Shown in pieces: positions 50,131 through 63,326 of a stretch of 64,000 nucleotides of DNA (position 1 is the first letter of the stretch; every line of letters begins with the position of its first letter). Origin of the DNA: Alentia gelatinosa (taxonomy: Eukaryota > Annelida > Polychaeta > Phyllodocida > Polynoidae); NCBI GenBank assembly GCA_950022655.1, contig OX465579.1, forward strand, positions 43,875,950 to 43,939,949, written 5' to 3'. Made by a program: the position numbers and the translations under genes. Below the pieces are notes generated by a model. That model was not told the DNA's origin. It saw only the letters and a list, made by a program, of their open reading frames with translations, and made no database searches.

Positions 50131-52988
50131 TTTGATACTGCTGGCACTTAAGTAAATACACACTATTTTGTTAAGGCACTGGCACTAGTGAATGAACATA
50201 TATATATTCTGCTTTACGCTTCGTGTTTCCAGTTATATAAGAATACGATTTGACATATAAAATTCCTGCAATGCACTGTTTATGATAACAAAATTCTTAT
50301 TACATAATACCTAAGACGAAGAACTATTGAGTTTTTTCATGTTTTCATCCTGGCAGAAATACCACTGAAGGCTGTTTTTTAGGCTCTCTTATATTTCCGT
50401 TCGTATTGCACGCTGGAATCTGCGACGTCAAGTACATGTTTTTGTGACATTTCTGGGTGCGCAATGTCCGTGTTTACCGCATGGCGTAACCATCATTTAA
50501 ATATGATATAGTAAATATCACGAATATGAATGCTAAAATTTAAGTTCGGTTAGCACCAAAACAATGCGGCTCTGCCTATCACGAGCACCCATCCCTCTGC
50601 TCATACTACATGTACATGTATTACTATAACATATCCTACCTCTACGCCCACCACACCTTGCCTGCTACTACCACTCTTCCTATCTCTCTATACATAGCCT
50701 AAGAGAAATATAGCTGGATATATATGATTTGGCTCCAGTCAACAGAAAGGGGGAAAACATACTGTCAAAATTACGAGATACTGTTAATCGACCTTGTACT
50801 GATTATGCCATGTAAATCATGTATCTTTGGAAATAAACGCTGCAAGCAATCTAAAAAAAGAAAAAAAACAAGAGATTGAATTAATCAAACGATGACCAAT
50901 AAAGGTTTTTTTCTATATTTCCACTCAAGGGTCGAGTTTACGGAGAAATTGAATACGAGGAATCTCATCTTGTGATCGGTGATAGGAGAGGGTATTTTGG
51001 TATTTTTTGCAGGGGGTGTAACACAAATTTAAACACCGCACATACTTTATTGATTGCTCCTCTAGATAAATTACCCTCAGAAGTATTATTAGAATTCAAA
51101 TCAATGAAACCTCAAAGCTGGGTAAGGAGGAGAACCATCTGCTGAAAATCAGATATGATAACGAGAGTGCACTTTTTGAAATAATCGCAAAAAATATGAT
51201 TTCCTTACATTGATGTCATTAAAAAAGCAACCATGTGATTCCCTCTAGGGATACAACAGGTCATGTGATAAACCTAAATTTGGAGACCGCAGTCCAGGAA
51301 TAAATCAGATTGCATTATCTACCCTCCACACTGTTCACTAATCGCCCAGTTATTCATCCATTGACGTATCAATTGACTTAATAAGCACACCCTCTATTGC
51401 TACATCATGAAATAGCAAAGTATCCGGAATATGCTTGTAGTGCGAGTACATTACCAGAATTAGGCAGCGCAGGCCACCATTGTACGTATTGTGAGCATCT
51501 ATGGGTTTCTAGGCGGAGAGAAGAGTTAGAGCTGCTCATTACCTAAAGACCGACAGCTAATTATGGTTTGCCCATTGATGTGACTAGTGTGTTTTTTTCT
51601 GCGCTAGTCTGCGCCGTGTGGCTGTTGTGATCGCCCGGCCCCGTCACGTTGTGACTCATAGGCGCTTCCTATTCTAGGCATCTGCCGAACAGGCAGCAAA
51701 AAAACCCGACGAGCTGAACTATGAACTAACTCCAGACGAGCTCGCCGACGGAGGATCTAAGCCCTGAGCTGCTCCTTATCTTGTCACATTCTTAGTTCGC
51801 TAAATCGGGGAAGTCAAGAACTGATCAGGAAGTTAGCTATGATAACATGTATGTTGTCTAGTCTACATTCGGGTTTTTTTTCAATGTAATTATTTCTATG
51901 GACATACATGTAAATTACCATTAATATTTCATTTGTTATTGATAATTATTAGTACATGTACAGGGAAGTTCCTAGTAAGACAGTTTTTCAAAAGCTAGAC
52001 AAGATCACGTGATATGTTAATCACCTGTCTAAGCACCTTTCTAATATACAATCCAGACAGTTAGCCTTAGCTAATATCAGCCACTCAAAGTGATACAAAA
52101 TGTACACCTATAAATGCCCTACATATATACATATTTCAGACACTTACGGCAGTATGTGTCCATACCAGCAAGGATGTTTATCATTTCTCCACTGACACCC
52201 GTACTAAACTTACACACTTGTTCTCAAGAATTGTTTCTGTTAGAAATTGTTGAATTCCGACAGATTCTGATTAGACTACTGACTTCCATATATGAATTCT
52301 GAGATCTCTATCTAAGACTATTTCATTAACTAATTGTCGTAGAATTCTGCTATTTCCTCTTCCCTTCCGTAACCATCAATGGATAACATAAATGGACCGC
52401 TCTGCCCTGAATTACGAAAAGATTCATAAAATAAACTTGTGTGGGATGCTTGGCATGGATTGTATAAAGGCAAAAAAGTAGGTGTGTTTTGGTAACCACT
52501 CCCCCCTAGAAAAACTCTTACCCTACCTAAAGATGTGTTTGCCTTGACAGAGTTTCTGATGCACGATTTCAATAGACACAGACCAATAGGAGAATACACA
52601 AGGACAAACTACACGGCAGAATATATAGACTTTAAATTTCAGAATGTAATATGAAATGCAAATTTCCTTTAACAATAAACAACTGCTTTCTTGAGTTTTT
52701 TCGAGGAATCATAACTCAAATTTTCCTATTCAGTCATACACTGAAGTACATAAGTGGGTATGCAGTGCTCAATTCTTAAGATAGTACATTTCTTTCTGTA
52801 ACGGCAAACCTAGGAGAGCCCAAAATGGTAGCTTCCACCAAAGGAGTAAGAAATTGCTAGAGTGATTGCTAATATGATCACTATCTAGATACAAAGAAAA
52901 GAAAGAGCCCTGATTTCTCCATAGAAAAAGTCGAATGAAGAGTGCGTGCTTGATAAAATCTTTATTTTGGCTTCTTCCACAGATTTGC
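50131..52988. other. Gene-free AT-rich stretch
   Basis: No recognisable coding sequence. A small CpG-enriched patch lies at about 51600-51780. The 89-codon minus frame at 52330-52599 has balanced composition but no recognised domain. Confidence 0.45.
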
Positions 52989-53155
52989 GGTAGTAATTGA
53001 ATTTGATTGACTGCTGAGTCTTTCATACACATACATGTATATCACATATGTTTACATTTCACACAGTGCGATCTACTTTATATCGACTTGAGGTTATCTC
53101 TGGCTACTATCCTGACCTCTCTCTCACCTATCAAGATGCCATCTGATATCTTGTC
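52989..53155. repeat. Dispersed direct repeat, copy R1
   Basis: Matches 55855-56017 in the same orientation at roughly 85-90 percent, starting at GGTAGTAATT and ending at GATATCTTGTC, with a 4-bp length difference near 53035. On the minus strand both copies read DKISDGI(L/M)IGE(R/I)EVR(I/L)VA(R/E)DNLKSI followed by TAA. The substitutions are mostly replacing, which argues against selection on the peptide. Confidence 0.85.
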
Positions 53156-53545
53156 AAGTAAGAAATTGATAGTGCCCTCGAGCTTTTTGCCTATTGCATC
53201 AGACCATGACCTGGGGCAGAAAGCATCACTAACAATGTTGGTGTTTCTGAAGTCTAGGATCCCAGATCCCATTAGAAAAGTATTCCTATTGAGATATTGT
53301 ATTAGCAAGTGTTAGTGTTTCGGTGTTACAGCAATCGACACCTTCCACGTATGCTGCATCATCAAACAGTTTCAAGAATCCCAAGCAAGAAGGCTAAAGA
53401 TTCCATAAGATTCTGAATACAACGCCTGAAAGCATTCTCATCGTGCTATAAGAGCAATGCATGAAAAGGAAACTCAGATAACAAAGCCGCCGATATCCAT
53501 ATACAATCAATTAATTTGGAAATAGCAACTTAAAAACTGTGGTCA

Positions 53546-54358
53546 TAAAAGCCCGGCTCCTTCAGAGAGACGGATTCGTCGCAAGTCCATAAAATGTAAT
53601 AAACGCCGCCCGAGGGTCATAAAAACGGCGACGCCCGTCGCATCACACACTATCTCCCCAGTGTGGTCGGGGTTGCGCACGTCTGCGATGCCTTGAGATG
53701 TTCATGATGTGTCTTGAGATGTTCATGATGTGCGACGGATCCGTCACATATGTATCAAGTATTCCAACATCATCAGCTTTTGTTTCTGTCTTTTTTTTTT
53801 ATTATCCAGAGTGGATTCTTTCCTAGCTGTTTTCTATTCCCTCCCTACATGGAATTATCTATGAATATATTTATATGTTTCTAAATATGTATACACATAT
53901 AACTGGTGTGTGGGGTTTGCAGTTTTCATTTTGATAAAACAATGATAGTGGCTCAAACCTCACACCCCAGCCCCATTCCATGGCTAATAGCGATGCTTTT
54001 TTCCCGTATTTTCTCAGTCTTTCTGAGGCAGTAAATGCCACATGAAAAATATTTCCCCTCTTTTTTCCTGACCCCAACTGACATCCCTGAGTAATTAGGG
54101 CACTTGGCAGGCTCCACTCAGGCGCCAGGTCTCAGGATGTGTGAAAGCTATGAAAACGGTAAGACTGACACCTGCCCGACACGTTGCATCTAGCGATGCG
54201 ACAATTCCATCGCATCAGTGTGGCTTACCCTGTACTTCTCTTGAGATTGAGTGCAACAAATCTGTCGCAGTTGGGAAAATAAAACATGTTTGACCGGCGT
54301 TTATGAGTCAATAAAAAATGTGCGACGGATCCGTCTCTCTGATGGAGCCGGGCCTTTA
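53546..54358. mobile_element. TIR DNA element, about 0.8 kb, TA-flanked
   Basis: The left end, from 53548, reads AAAGCCCGGCTCC then TCAGAGAGACGGATTCGTCGCA. The right end, read inwards from 54356, has the same order with four or so changes. Similarity continues to ATAAACGCCG about 55 bases in. TA lies outside each end (53546-53547, 54357-54358), suggesting a Tc1/mariner-type target, although the family is not identified. Internal parts include a tandem 21-bp duplication (CTTGAGATGTTCATGATGTG, near 53692) and a copy of the dispersed repeat in the middle. No transposase. Confidence 0.75.
53950..54089 (-). repeat. Dispersed repeat, copy D (inside the TIR element)
   Basis: Read on the minus strand: ATGTCAGTTGGGGTCAGG, GGGGAAATATTTTTCATGTG, TTTACTGCCTCAGAAAGACT, GGAATGGGGCTGGGGTGTG. 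It is in the same order as copies A and C but on the opposite strand. It lies within the TIR element, so either it was inserted there or the TIR element captured it. Confidence 0.65.
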
Positions 54359-55854
54359 GACGAATGTTTTCATGAAACAGGCCTCAGGCGGCGATACAAA
54401 ATGTCTTCAAAAGCCCACATCATGAGAATTTGTTGCTTCCCTGACAGTAGTAATTCCCCAAAGAACTTAAGTACGTACTTCTACCTGGAATCAACTAATT
54501 AACAATCCTGACAAACAGGTTTCTTGATTGTATGAATAAAAACACAGCTAAATGGTCGATAATTTCAGAGACAACTACAATATAATGCCATTAAACTTTC
54601 CCACCAAGTATGTCAACAAGAAACCTAACCACCGCACGTGTTCAGAATATCTCAATATTTCCAACCGTCACGGTTCTGGTAATCGGACACTTAACTTAAG
54701 TCTTGTCTTCAACGTTGTGTATGCATGCAAGATAAACCATTCTACATGCCCATGGCGCGGTGCCAAACCGCATATGTCCCGGCTAATTGAAAAGCCGATG
54801 AGTGAAGCTTCACAGGACATACCAGCCCAGACCAGTACTAACAGTGATGTTAGTGAGGCAAATACAATCTCGTCAACAAATTTAGTATAGCTTAATAATT
54901 CTAGAGTTCTAAATATTTTCGCACACAAATTGCAATATAAGAAGGATAAGGCGAACAACATTTTCTAGCTGAGTTTATATTAAGTATTCACCCTTTGTTT
55001 CCATTGTGGTGTATAGAGCTGGTGCCCAGAGTATGGTATGGTAATGTATAGTCTGGGTACCAGTGGGGAAAGAATCCAACATGGCTTCTTTAGGAGGAGG
55101 GAAACTCCACTGGAAAATACCTCTAAATACAAAGTTATAAAGTGAGATTGTATTGTCTACTACTAGTGTGAAAATAACAGGATATATAAGTATCAACTTT
55201 TATTAAACACCTTATGCGAGCCTGTCATTATAAACGCATAGAGGCAATAGATCACTACCAAGGATAATACAAATAGTCGTAATCTCCTAGCAGATTACGG
55301 GTAAAAGTCCACGAGAAATCACCTAGCTTGCAAAGTAGTTTATGAGAAGATCGGTGTCCATTTTGTCTTTTCTTTGATAATTCAGATTTGCTATGCTGCA
55401 TAATGAATACAATATTAACCTGTTTCTGATATAACCTGTCTCGGATTACTACGCGTCAACTACGTGGAGGATCCGTCCACTAGTATCAGATACTGGTCAG
55501 TACTGGGTATGTATTATTCATGTAAGGTGCGCCGGTAAAAACGTAACGATCATGTTATGTACACAGTATTGAGAGCCGACCAGCACTGTTGGGGCAGGGC
55601 TGGTTGTTCTGGCTATGTTTATAGGTGAGAAGAGAGAGATAAGAAAGGAAAGGCAAACAGAAAATCCATGACTCCATTGATCATTTCTTCTCTTTTTTGC
55701 CCTGAAAAAGTGTTGTGCATAGATATGTCGGGACTGTGTGCCATGTCCACTGCAAGATAAATGTTATGATCACTTCATACACACTTATGATACACCCGAT
55801 TTCCCGTCATGCAGCTCAAACATATAAAGGTTATTGGTCACAAGTAGAATGACA
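54359..55854. other. Gene-free stretch
   Basis: A 112-codon plus frame (54552-54890) and a 97-codon minus frame (54668-54961) overlap; neither is recognised. An imperfect hairpin lies at 55019-55063. Confidence 0.4.
55019..55063. repeat. Imperfect hairpin
   Basis: Arms CTGGTGCCCAGAGTAT and ATAGTCTGGGTACCAG pair at 14 of 16 positions around a 13-nt loop. Confidence 0.6.
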
Positions 55855-56017
55855 GGTAGTAATTTAACTCAATTGACTGCTGAGTCTTTCATACACATGT
55901 ATGTCACTTATGCTTATATTTCACACGGTGCGATCTACTTTATATCGACTTGAGGTTATCTTCGGCCACTAGCCTAACCTCTATCTCACCTATCATGATG
56001 CCATCCGATATCTTGTC
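55855..56017. repeat. Dispersed direct repeat, copy R2
   Basis: Second copy of the 52989-53155 segment, 2.87 kb downstream in the same orientation. Similarity stops sharply after GATATCTTGTC at both copies, so the unit has a definite right edge. Confidence 0.85.
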
Positions 56018-56128
56018 TTTTGGTTTTAAATGATCGTTTATGTGGTTGCAGTTGCTTTGTATAGGTTTTCTACGGAGGAGAAAATAAGGAGAGTGAGATA
56101 TAATTGTTATGAAACAAGAACATATGAA

Positions 56129-56175
56129 CCCCGACGAAGCCCAAAAGGCCGATACATTGGTAAATAACTGTAAAT
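56129..56175 (+). other. Retroelement-tail motif (CGACGAAGCC...GGCCGAT)
   Basis: CCCCGACGAAGCCC, an AAAA loop and GGCCGATACATTGGTAAAT resemble the short stem motif (GANGAAG, stem, CGAAACGTTG) found near the 3' end of several retroelements. It is also a mutated relative of the hammerhead ribozyme core CUGAUGA-stem-GAAA used by Penelope-like elements. At least three core positions differ, so self-cleavage is not expected. It lies about 110 bp downstream of repeat R2, and the two may belong to one element. Confidence 0.3.
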
Positions 56176-59100
56176 AAATGTAACTTTATTCACAATAAAA
56201 GCAAAATCATATCCAATAGTTGTACTAGAGGTTGTTCTGTGTTACCATATATTCAGAAGAAAGTAAAAAAAATGTACACGCATGTTTGCACTTTTATTTT
56301 TGTAAATCTGTATGCTTCTATTTGCTTTTGTGAGCATCAGTCCATATAACGGATTTAGATGCAGATAACACCGTCCATGTGTATGATACACCTGAGTCGT
56401 CCCCTTGTCTATAAGAAGATTAAGCTAATCTCGATGTTGTGAATATGTGATAAGAGGGACTCATGTGCCCATTGTAAGTGGCCCTTTTTGTTGTAATAAC
56501 TAAGTACCACGGAGAGAAACCTCGCGATCTTGCAATTCAGCGCCCAGACACTAATCCATGCCGACGCCTTTAAGACTAAAACTTATTTTCAACAATTCTA
56601 AATAAATCAACCCATTTCTCACGAAAGTGAACATTCCCAAATAGCATAACATTCAAATAGATTGATAATATCAGTGGTATGTCAAAACTATGCCTGAATG
56701 CTGCATTTGGTAAGTCCATTGATCAGATAATACTGTTGATCCCCTTCCCACTACATCAGGGCCCAAGGTCGACATCGTTCACGACCGACTGCCTCATGTC
56801 AGAATGACTATGCGCAAGCCCCGCAGGCTTAGAGAAATGGCCGCGAGCAATGACCCTGTGAGTTGTTAACCAATGCGCCTGAATGTTATGCATTTCCTGT
56901 TTCCACACCTATCACATACTTATGTAGAACTGCATCGAGAATCGTATTACGATTCGAGTGCGGTTCTGGATTTATCTTACCCTTTGTATGCCATTAAATA
57001 TCATCACAACTTCATATATACTTAGCAAATTCACTACCCCACGACCGTGGCGTAGTATTGTCACTTTACCAGGGTGATCGTTGAGTATATTTTTCCAATG
57101 TTATTCCTATGGCTAAACTTGTACCAGGGGTGAGATAAAGTATAGAAATAGGAAGCTACATGGAATGCTTCTTTTTTTTCTACGGTTCTCACACCTCCAT
57201 GTTTATGTGCGTGGTGTTCAATGTCGCCCATTTTCTTAGCAAGTACAACCTGTTTTGTATCTTTTTAAATTTACTGATGACACGTCATAGTCTGATCACT
57301 CAACGTCACGTCACATAAATCAGATTTAACATGGTGTAGGTAATGGTTATGACAACTTCTAAATAGGTCAATAGGTAACCATGCAATACCCAATCACCAC
57401 AATTAAAATCATGGCTGTATATTTACATCCCACCTGACGGCATATTATTCAACTTATCAGTATATGTGTCGTTAAGTTAATAACTGTGCTTCTTTTATGA
57501 CGGGTCTCTTAGTACATGTGAAAATTATCCAAGAGAGTGGGTGCCTGAAGTGGGTGCCTGAAGGTTCAAAGACACCTGAAGGAGCCTGGGAGGTGTTTCA
57601 TAGACATGGTAGTTGTATAGACCTGTTAGGCTGAAACGATCACTTATGGTCTAAGACCTATTTGGATATAGCTGTGCCGTACATGCGCAGATGTGATAGT
57701 TCGACTATGCAACGGAAAGTCACCATTAACGATCGTCACTTCTATAAAACACCTCCCTGGACTTTTGGACCGAGTGTAATTTCTATGCGACAATTCTCAA
57801 ACGATCAAAACTTAGATACTGGTATCTTGTCTGGTTAATAACTGCAGCGCCTCCGTTTATCTGAAAGATATGTGAGGTTCACTGAGTGCCCTCCAGTGAT
57901 GCCTATTAAACCCGATCTGCTTCGCCCAGGCCCTATCTCAATCGTGTAAAAAGTTGACAAATCCCATTCTCCTAAGTTCCCTGATGGTGATGTCATGCAT
58001 AAAAAGAAGAGAAGAGAAATAGGTTAGATGTGAAATGGCCTCGCGATATGGCCGTGGTGTTCTCCGTCTGAAGCACTACGTTCACAGACAAGAATGTGTC
58101 AACAAAAACATGCCGATTGTCGTCATTGGTCTACGGCTTGCGTCACACTGCATCCCATCATCACGACGCCCTCCTTCCCCAGTTTGCTTTTATAGGGCCT
58201 GGTTACATGATGATTCTCATAAGTTAGAAACAGCATGCAACCAAATCTGAACTTTGAATGAGGAGGAAACAGTACGTGAACAGCTTCATTTTAACGCTTA
58301 CAATCATATTTCTAGATTAAAAAACATGCATTCAAACCAACCGTGAAAATAGATAAATTTGAACTGAGAAACAGCTGAACAATGATTTGATCCTAACATA
58401 TACAAATGCTTGTGTTAATTCACACTGTTTGCGTAACAACTCTATACAGGATGCTACTAAGTTAAACGTGTAAATTGCATGTAGAAACGTAAATGATTAT
58501 ATGAGGACCCCTGGTGGTGTAAAATTATTCCTTTCAAACAGGTCACTTTTTTATAGAAAAATACAATCGCTCCCATTCATAGTACAGTCAACAACATGAC
58601 CATAAGGCACTCTTCCATAAGTCACACAATGAGGGACCTATCTTTAGTGATCTTATCTAAACGTCTTGTATATGAATGAAGATCATTTATCAGTCGCAAT
58701 GATAACCACTGACAGTTTCTTTAATCGAGCTACATGGGAGACTACCTTGTCTCATTGAACCGTTCTGAAGTCAGTACAATACACAATGATAACATTCAAT
58801 TTTAGTACCAATAAACTATATTAGGAAACATACAGCCTTAGTGTAGAACTCAAGATTACTTGATTTCAATTCTGCCATTACACTAAATATGAATATATGT
58901 TATCGTGGATGTGTGCCATGACTTATTGTTTACGGTCAGTGATTATTCCATAAACAAGTCTGACCGATTAAAGGGAGCTTTTGATACTCTCCCTATTTAC
59001 AAGAGGTGGTGTATTGCGTGTACTCTCCTTCGTATAATATTATGTGTGCCAGGTGGCAAGGTTTCTTTGTTTGGGTAGTTTAACGTCCAATATATTACAT

Positions 59101-62100
59101 TAGACTTACCTTAGTTTGGTGGTGATCGAATCTATGAGATGAATTTAAGTAGAAGTCTTACCCCTACACATTTACCAAAGTGAGAGTTCTTTTAGTTCCC
59201 ACACCACATAGACATGGTATGAGGACGATTGGCCTTTGATATAGCAGAGTCTACCACTACTGGGGATGAGGGAGAATAATGGCTACAGTGGAACTCTAAC
59301 CCACAAAGTCCCACTACCTCGGGGTTAGCAGTCCAGTGCATTGTCAATTTGAATTCACTGTGATTGCTGGATTTATCTGTTTTATCTGGTCGATGATACA
59401 CAGGCTTACTTCAGAACTGATATCTATGGTAGAAATCTGTCATTGCTGCTTATGATTGAGGACTCTACGCTTTCCTAGCTGCTGATTCAAGCTGACTCAT
59501 TCAGCAATAAACACTGTGATCACTGTAAATTTTACATATACCTAGCCTAATATTTCAATGTATTTTGTGCAAAGCCGACTATGATTGCTAATGGTTTCCT
59601 GAATTCCAATGACTGCTTGATAAAATTATATATTATATTCACAGATTCGACATCGTCCCGTTACTTGATTTCAGTTGACTGGTTATTAGTGATTTAGAGT
59701 AGTCCTGACTGAAGATTCTTATTCTCTTATCCTCTGATTACTTGTTCCATTTCGACTTGTTTGTACGCGGGTCTTCACTGCTGCTCTATCCTCAGTCTCT
59801 ATGAAGCTAAATACGTGCTAGAGTTCTGGAAACAGTTGTCAGAATGAGGTATGGGGAAAAAACACCTATTTGAATCCAAAGCCTTCCGCGACACATTCAT
59901 TCTCTACTCCTGTGATTAAGCGTCTTAACCTTCGTACCTAATCGGACGAATAATATTTCTCTTTCTCCTTGAACCTCAAAACATTCATATTTCGCAAGGT
60001 GCAGTAAAGAAATATGAGAGGCGCACAAGCTGCTAAGCTCCCTTGTTTGTCCAGGCATGTCTTTATTAGGCTGAATATGTATAATTATCAGTAATACGAT
60101 ATTTAGCCTATGGTGAATAAATCATTGATGGAACGATTATCAATCTGATGCCCGTGACGAGGTTTCTACATTCTCCAGAATAGATCTGACCTTTCAGAGA
60201 CGCCATTTCTTTATTTCCTTGGAGGAGGTGAACAGAATAATCAGAGAATTAGCTTTAACTATTACCTCAGTGAGTTCCCCTCTCTAATATTGTTTGGATC
60301 TCTAACTGCCTTGACTGCTCTAAGGTACCTTCGACTACCGCGGCAAGGCGATGTTACAGAACTAATCGTATTTGTCAGCTTTTTTTAATACAGCAAACCG
60401 CACATTGGCTTTCAATGGACTGGTAATTTGGAAAATCCTTCAGTTTTATAATATTTACCTACTGGTAGGGAATTCTACCAACCTTTTCTATTCGTTAGTC
60501 CACCCATTTCTTACTTTCTGAGATGTAAAGCTGTGCAAACTTATCATGGCATAGAAAAACGGTACAATTCCGTGCAACATGTCTGTCAATACCGAGCAAC
60601 AAAACCAGCCATCTGTGTACCTCCTCCCTCCTATATATCAGTCCTGTCCCGGCTTGTGGTCGGATAAAAATCGGGAGTAAATTGCAGATGGAAAAATGAG
60701 GGGACAGTGTCGGGACTGGGAAAAACACGTGGGATATGCAAAAGCAAAAATATATATATAAAAGAGACTCAATCGCTTTTTGGCGGCTTGGAGGCAAATT
60801 TTTGCAGTGTCGGTGGCTTCTCAGTGTCCTGGTGCCGTCGGGGTTCGGCTAGATCCAATCAGGGTATCGCTGAATGCGGCCGGCTTGCATATATTATTAG
60901 ATTTGTTTAATTATGAATGAAAATATGGAATTTTTGATGTCAGTAAATACTTACATTCCTACTCAATTGCCCATCACGTTCCGTTTTTCCGCCTTCAAGA
61001 AAACTACTTTCGTTGCAGCTATATATAGTCCCCCTTCCTACCTGGAGTTTATCTCGTCGGTGATATTCATGGTATCTGCCCGTCATCTCTTTTCTGCCCG
61101 TCATCTCTTGTCAGCATCTTCTCAACTCAACATAGTTAACCTCCCCATACTACCTGACTTGTATCTGGGTGATCTTGTTTTGCAAACCTATGTAAACCCA
61201 GTACATCATAAGTTTTCTTCGATGTAGAAATCCATAATTGTTTCTATGGGATTTAACTTCTGAAAATACACTTGTCTACGTGCCGCACTGTTCATATCAA
61301 GGAGGATACCCAATTAATATGTTGGTTTGAAGAAAAAAAAATGCTGGCGTTTTCCCGTGAATGAAAACAACTACACAGCCAAAGTTATCTATTGTAAATA
61401 CATTATTTTGGTTTGTTTTCCTAATTTGTTTGCATATAACCTCATATGTGATGACAAAAACAATTAAGGCCGTAGAAAATACTCAAATTGCGACCATCAC
61501 TATGACATAGCTTGCAAAAGTAGAAGATTGCCAGTATACCTATTTTATAGGACCTGGCCTCTTTAAAGATACCATCTATTAAGGATTCAACCTCTACTCT
61601 AAGATATGAGACGCCTTAGTGTATATGTGTATATGGTTATGGTTCTTGGATACAATGAGACCTGACCGCTACAAGGGCAAATTGTGTATTTGCCACCCGA
61701 TGCTTATGCCTACCTTGCAATTCGGATAATCAATAAAAGTCCCACACATATCCAGGTGCGTCACTGCTCTGCAGATCTAGAATGCTCATACCGGGAGTCC
61801 TGACTAGGGTACAGAGCATCTCAGGGGGAGTATACCATATACCAGGTAAAGAGTGCAGTCTTGTAAACCACTGTGATTCGTCCTAATAAAACAACTATGT
61901 TTGCCAATATGTGTGAGATGGTTAACAATTGTTCTGCAACCTGCAACAAATGCCCATATTACTATGATGCCATAGCAGTTGTACTACCATTTCAACTAGA
62001 TTGTTAATATGCAGTGGTCAGACGCGATTACGCGTTGAGCAGACGATAGATTCTACACGCCGCTTGTGACGCCGATGTGAATAGTCACGTGACACAACCA

Positions 62101-63326
62101 TGTTGTGGGTGTAAACCTAATCATTCTGCAGCCACGTCCAAATTAGTTACCTTCACCTCGTGTCAACAGTCACATATGGGCGGTTATTTATCTAGCATCT
62201 CCTATCCTACTCCCACCCTCATACCACACACCTTTCTCTATTAAACAGTCTGCATACTGCTGGAGCATACAAGTCGAGACGTATTCCTCACTAATATTGT
62301 ATTTGTAAAATGATGCAATGTTAACTGTCGATGGTGTTACAGTGTTTAGCTAATAAAGTATTTATTTATTAATCACCTCACTATGAAGATAATAATGAGT
62401 TCAATCCGAAATGTCACTTCATGTATTATGATACATTAAAACAGATAACTACTATCAAAAACATCACTGCTCTGTCTGCGTATATTAATAATCTCTGAAC
62501 AAAGAAATTCGTTGTTGCTATGCAGTTCTCACAGAGGTATCAAATATACCACGGGTGACATGAAGGTGACGCATCGGCTAAATTACAATACGAAATTACA
62601 GGTTATACAGTTCAATGCGACTATAGATTCACTACAAAGCATTATGATTCGACTAAACAATATGGTAACAGACCTGAACCAATACCTTACAGTGTATTCA
62701 GTTCTGCTTATATCCAAGCAACTATACATTTATTTTTAATACAATCAATTGATCTTATCTATACTATGGATGTGTAAATATCTGGATCGAGTTATTATCC
62801 TTTATAACCATCGATAGCCCTAGATTTCCGAATTATAACTCAGAATGTTACACGATGGTATCATTGTGCCTCTCTGAGTCAGAGAATATGTATCAACTAT
62901 CAGCTTATCAAGGTGTAGGCTACATGTGTACATATCTATCCCAATATTCAAGAAGCACGGGGAAGAAGCTAAAACTGTTGAATACGGCGGAAGGGCTCTT
63001 TTCATTCTGTAAATTAGAAATTTCTGTAAATTTCTGTCCGTCAAATTGCCTAATAGGGAAATATGTCAGTATGTTGTTAAATGACGTAGAATGCTGTAAC
63101 CAAATAGAGGAAGATGACAGACAAGCAAGTAATATAGCAGCACAGCTTTATACTATTGGGTCTCCGTTAGTCTGAGCCTCCTGGGTAACCAAGGGAGTCA
63201 GCCCCACTTATGCTCGATCTTCTTCATTCATATCCCACCACTGCACATACCAATGCGACACGGCAAATCCCAGGGGTAATTGAGGAAGTTATTCAGAGAG
63301 AAAATGAATAGAGAAACACTGCTCAC
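56176..63326. other. Gene-free AT-rich stretch, probably intron of the minus-strand gene
   Basis: No recognisable coding sequence or complete mobile element. Since the exon at 63327-63869 ends in a donor on the minus strand, this stretch must be at least the start of its first intron. A short duplication of TCTGCCCGTCATCTCTT lies near 61076. Good donor-like words occur (for example AAG|GTAAGT on the minus strand near 59106) but without a supporting open frame. Confidence 0.5.

Noticed and set aside
54552..54961. Overlapping plus (112) and minus (97) codon frames
   Set aside because: They mirror each other and neither has a recognisable motif; coding status cannot be supported.
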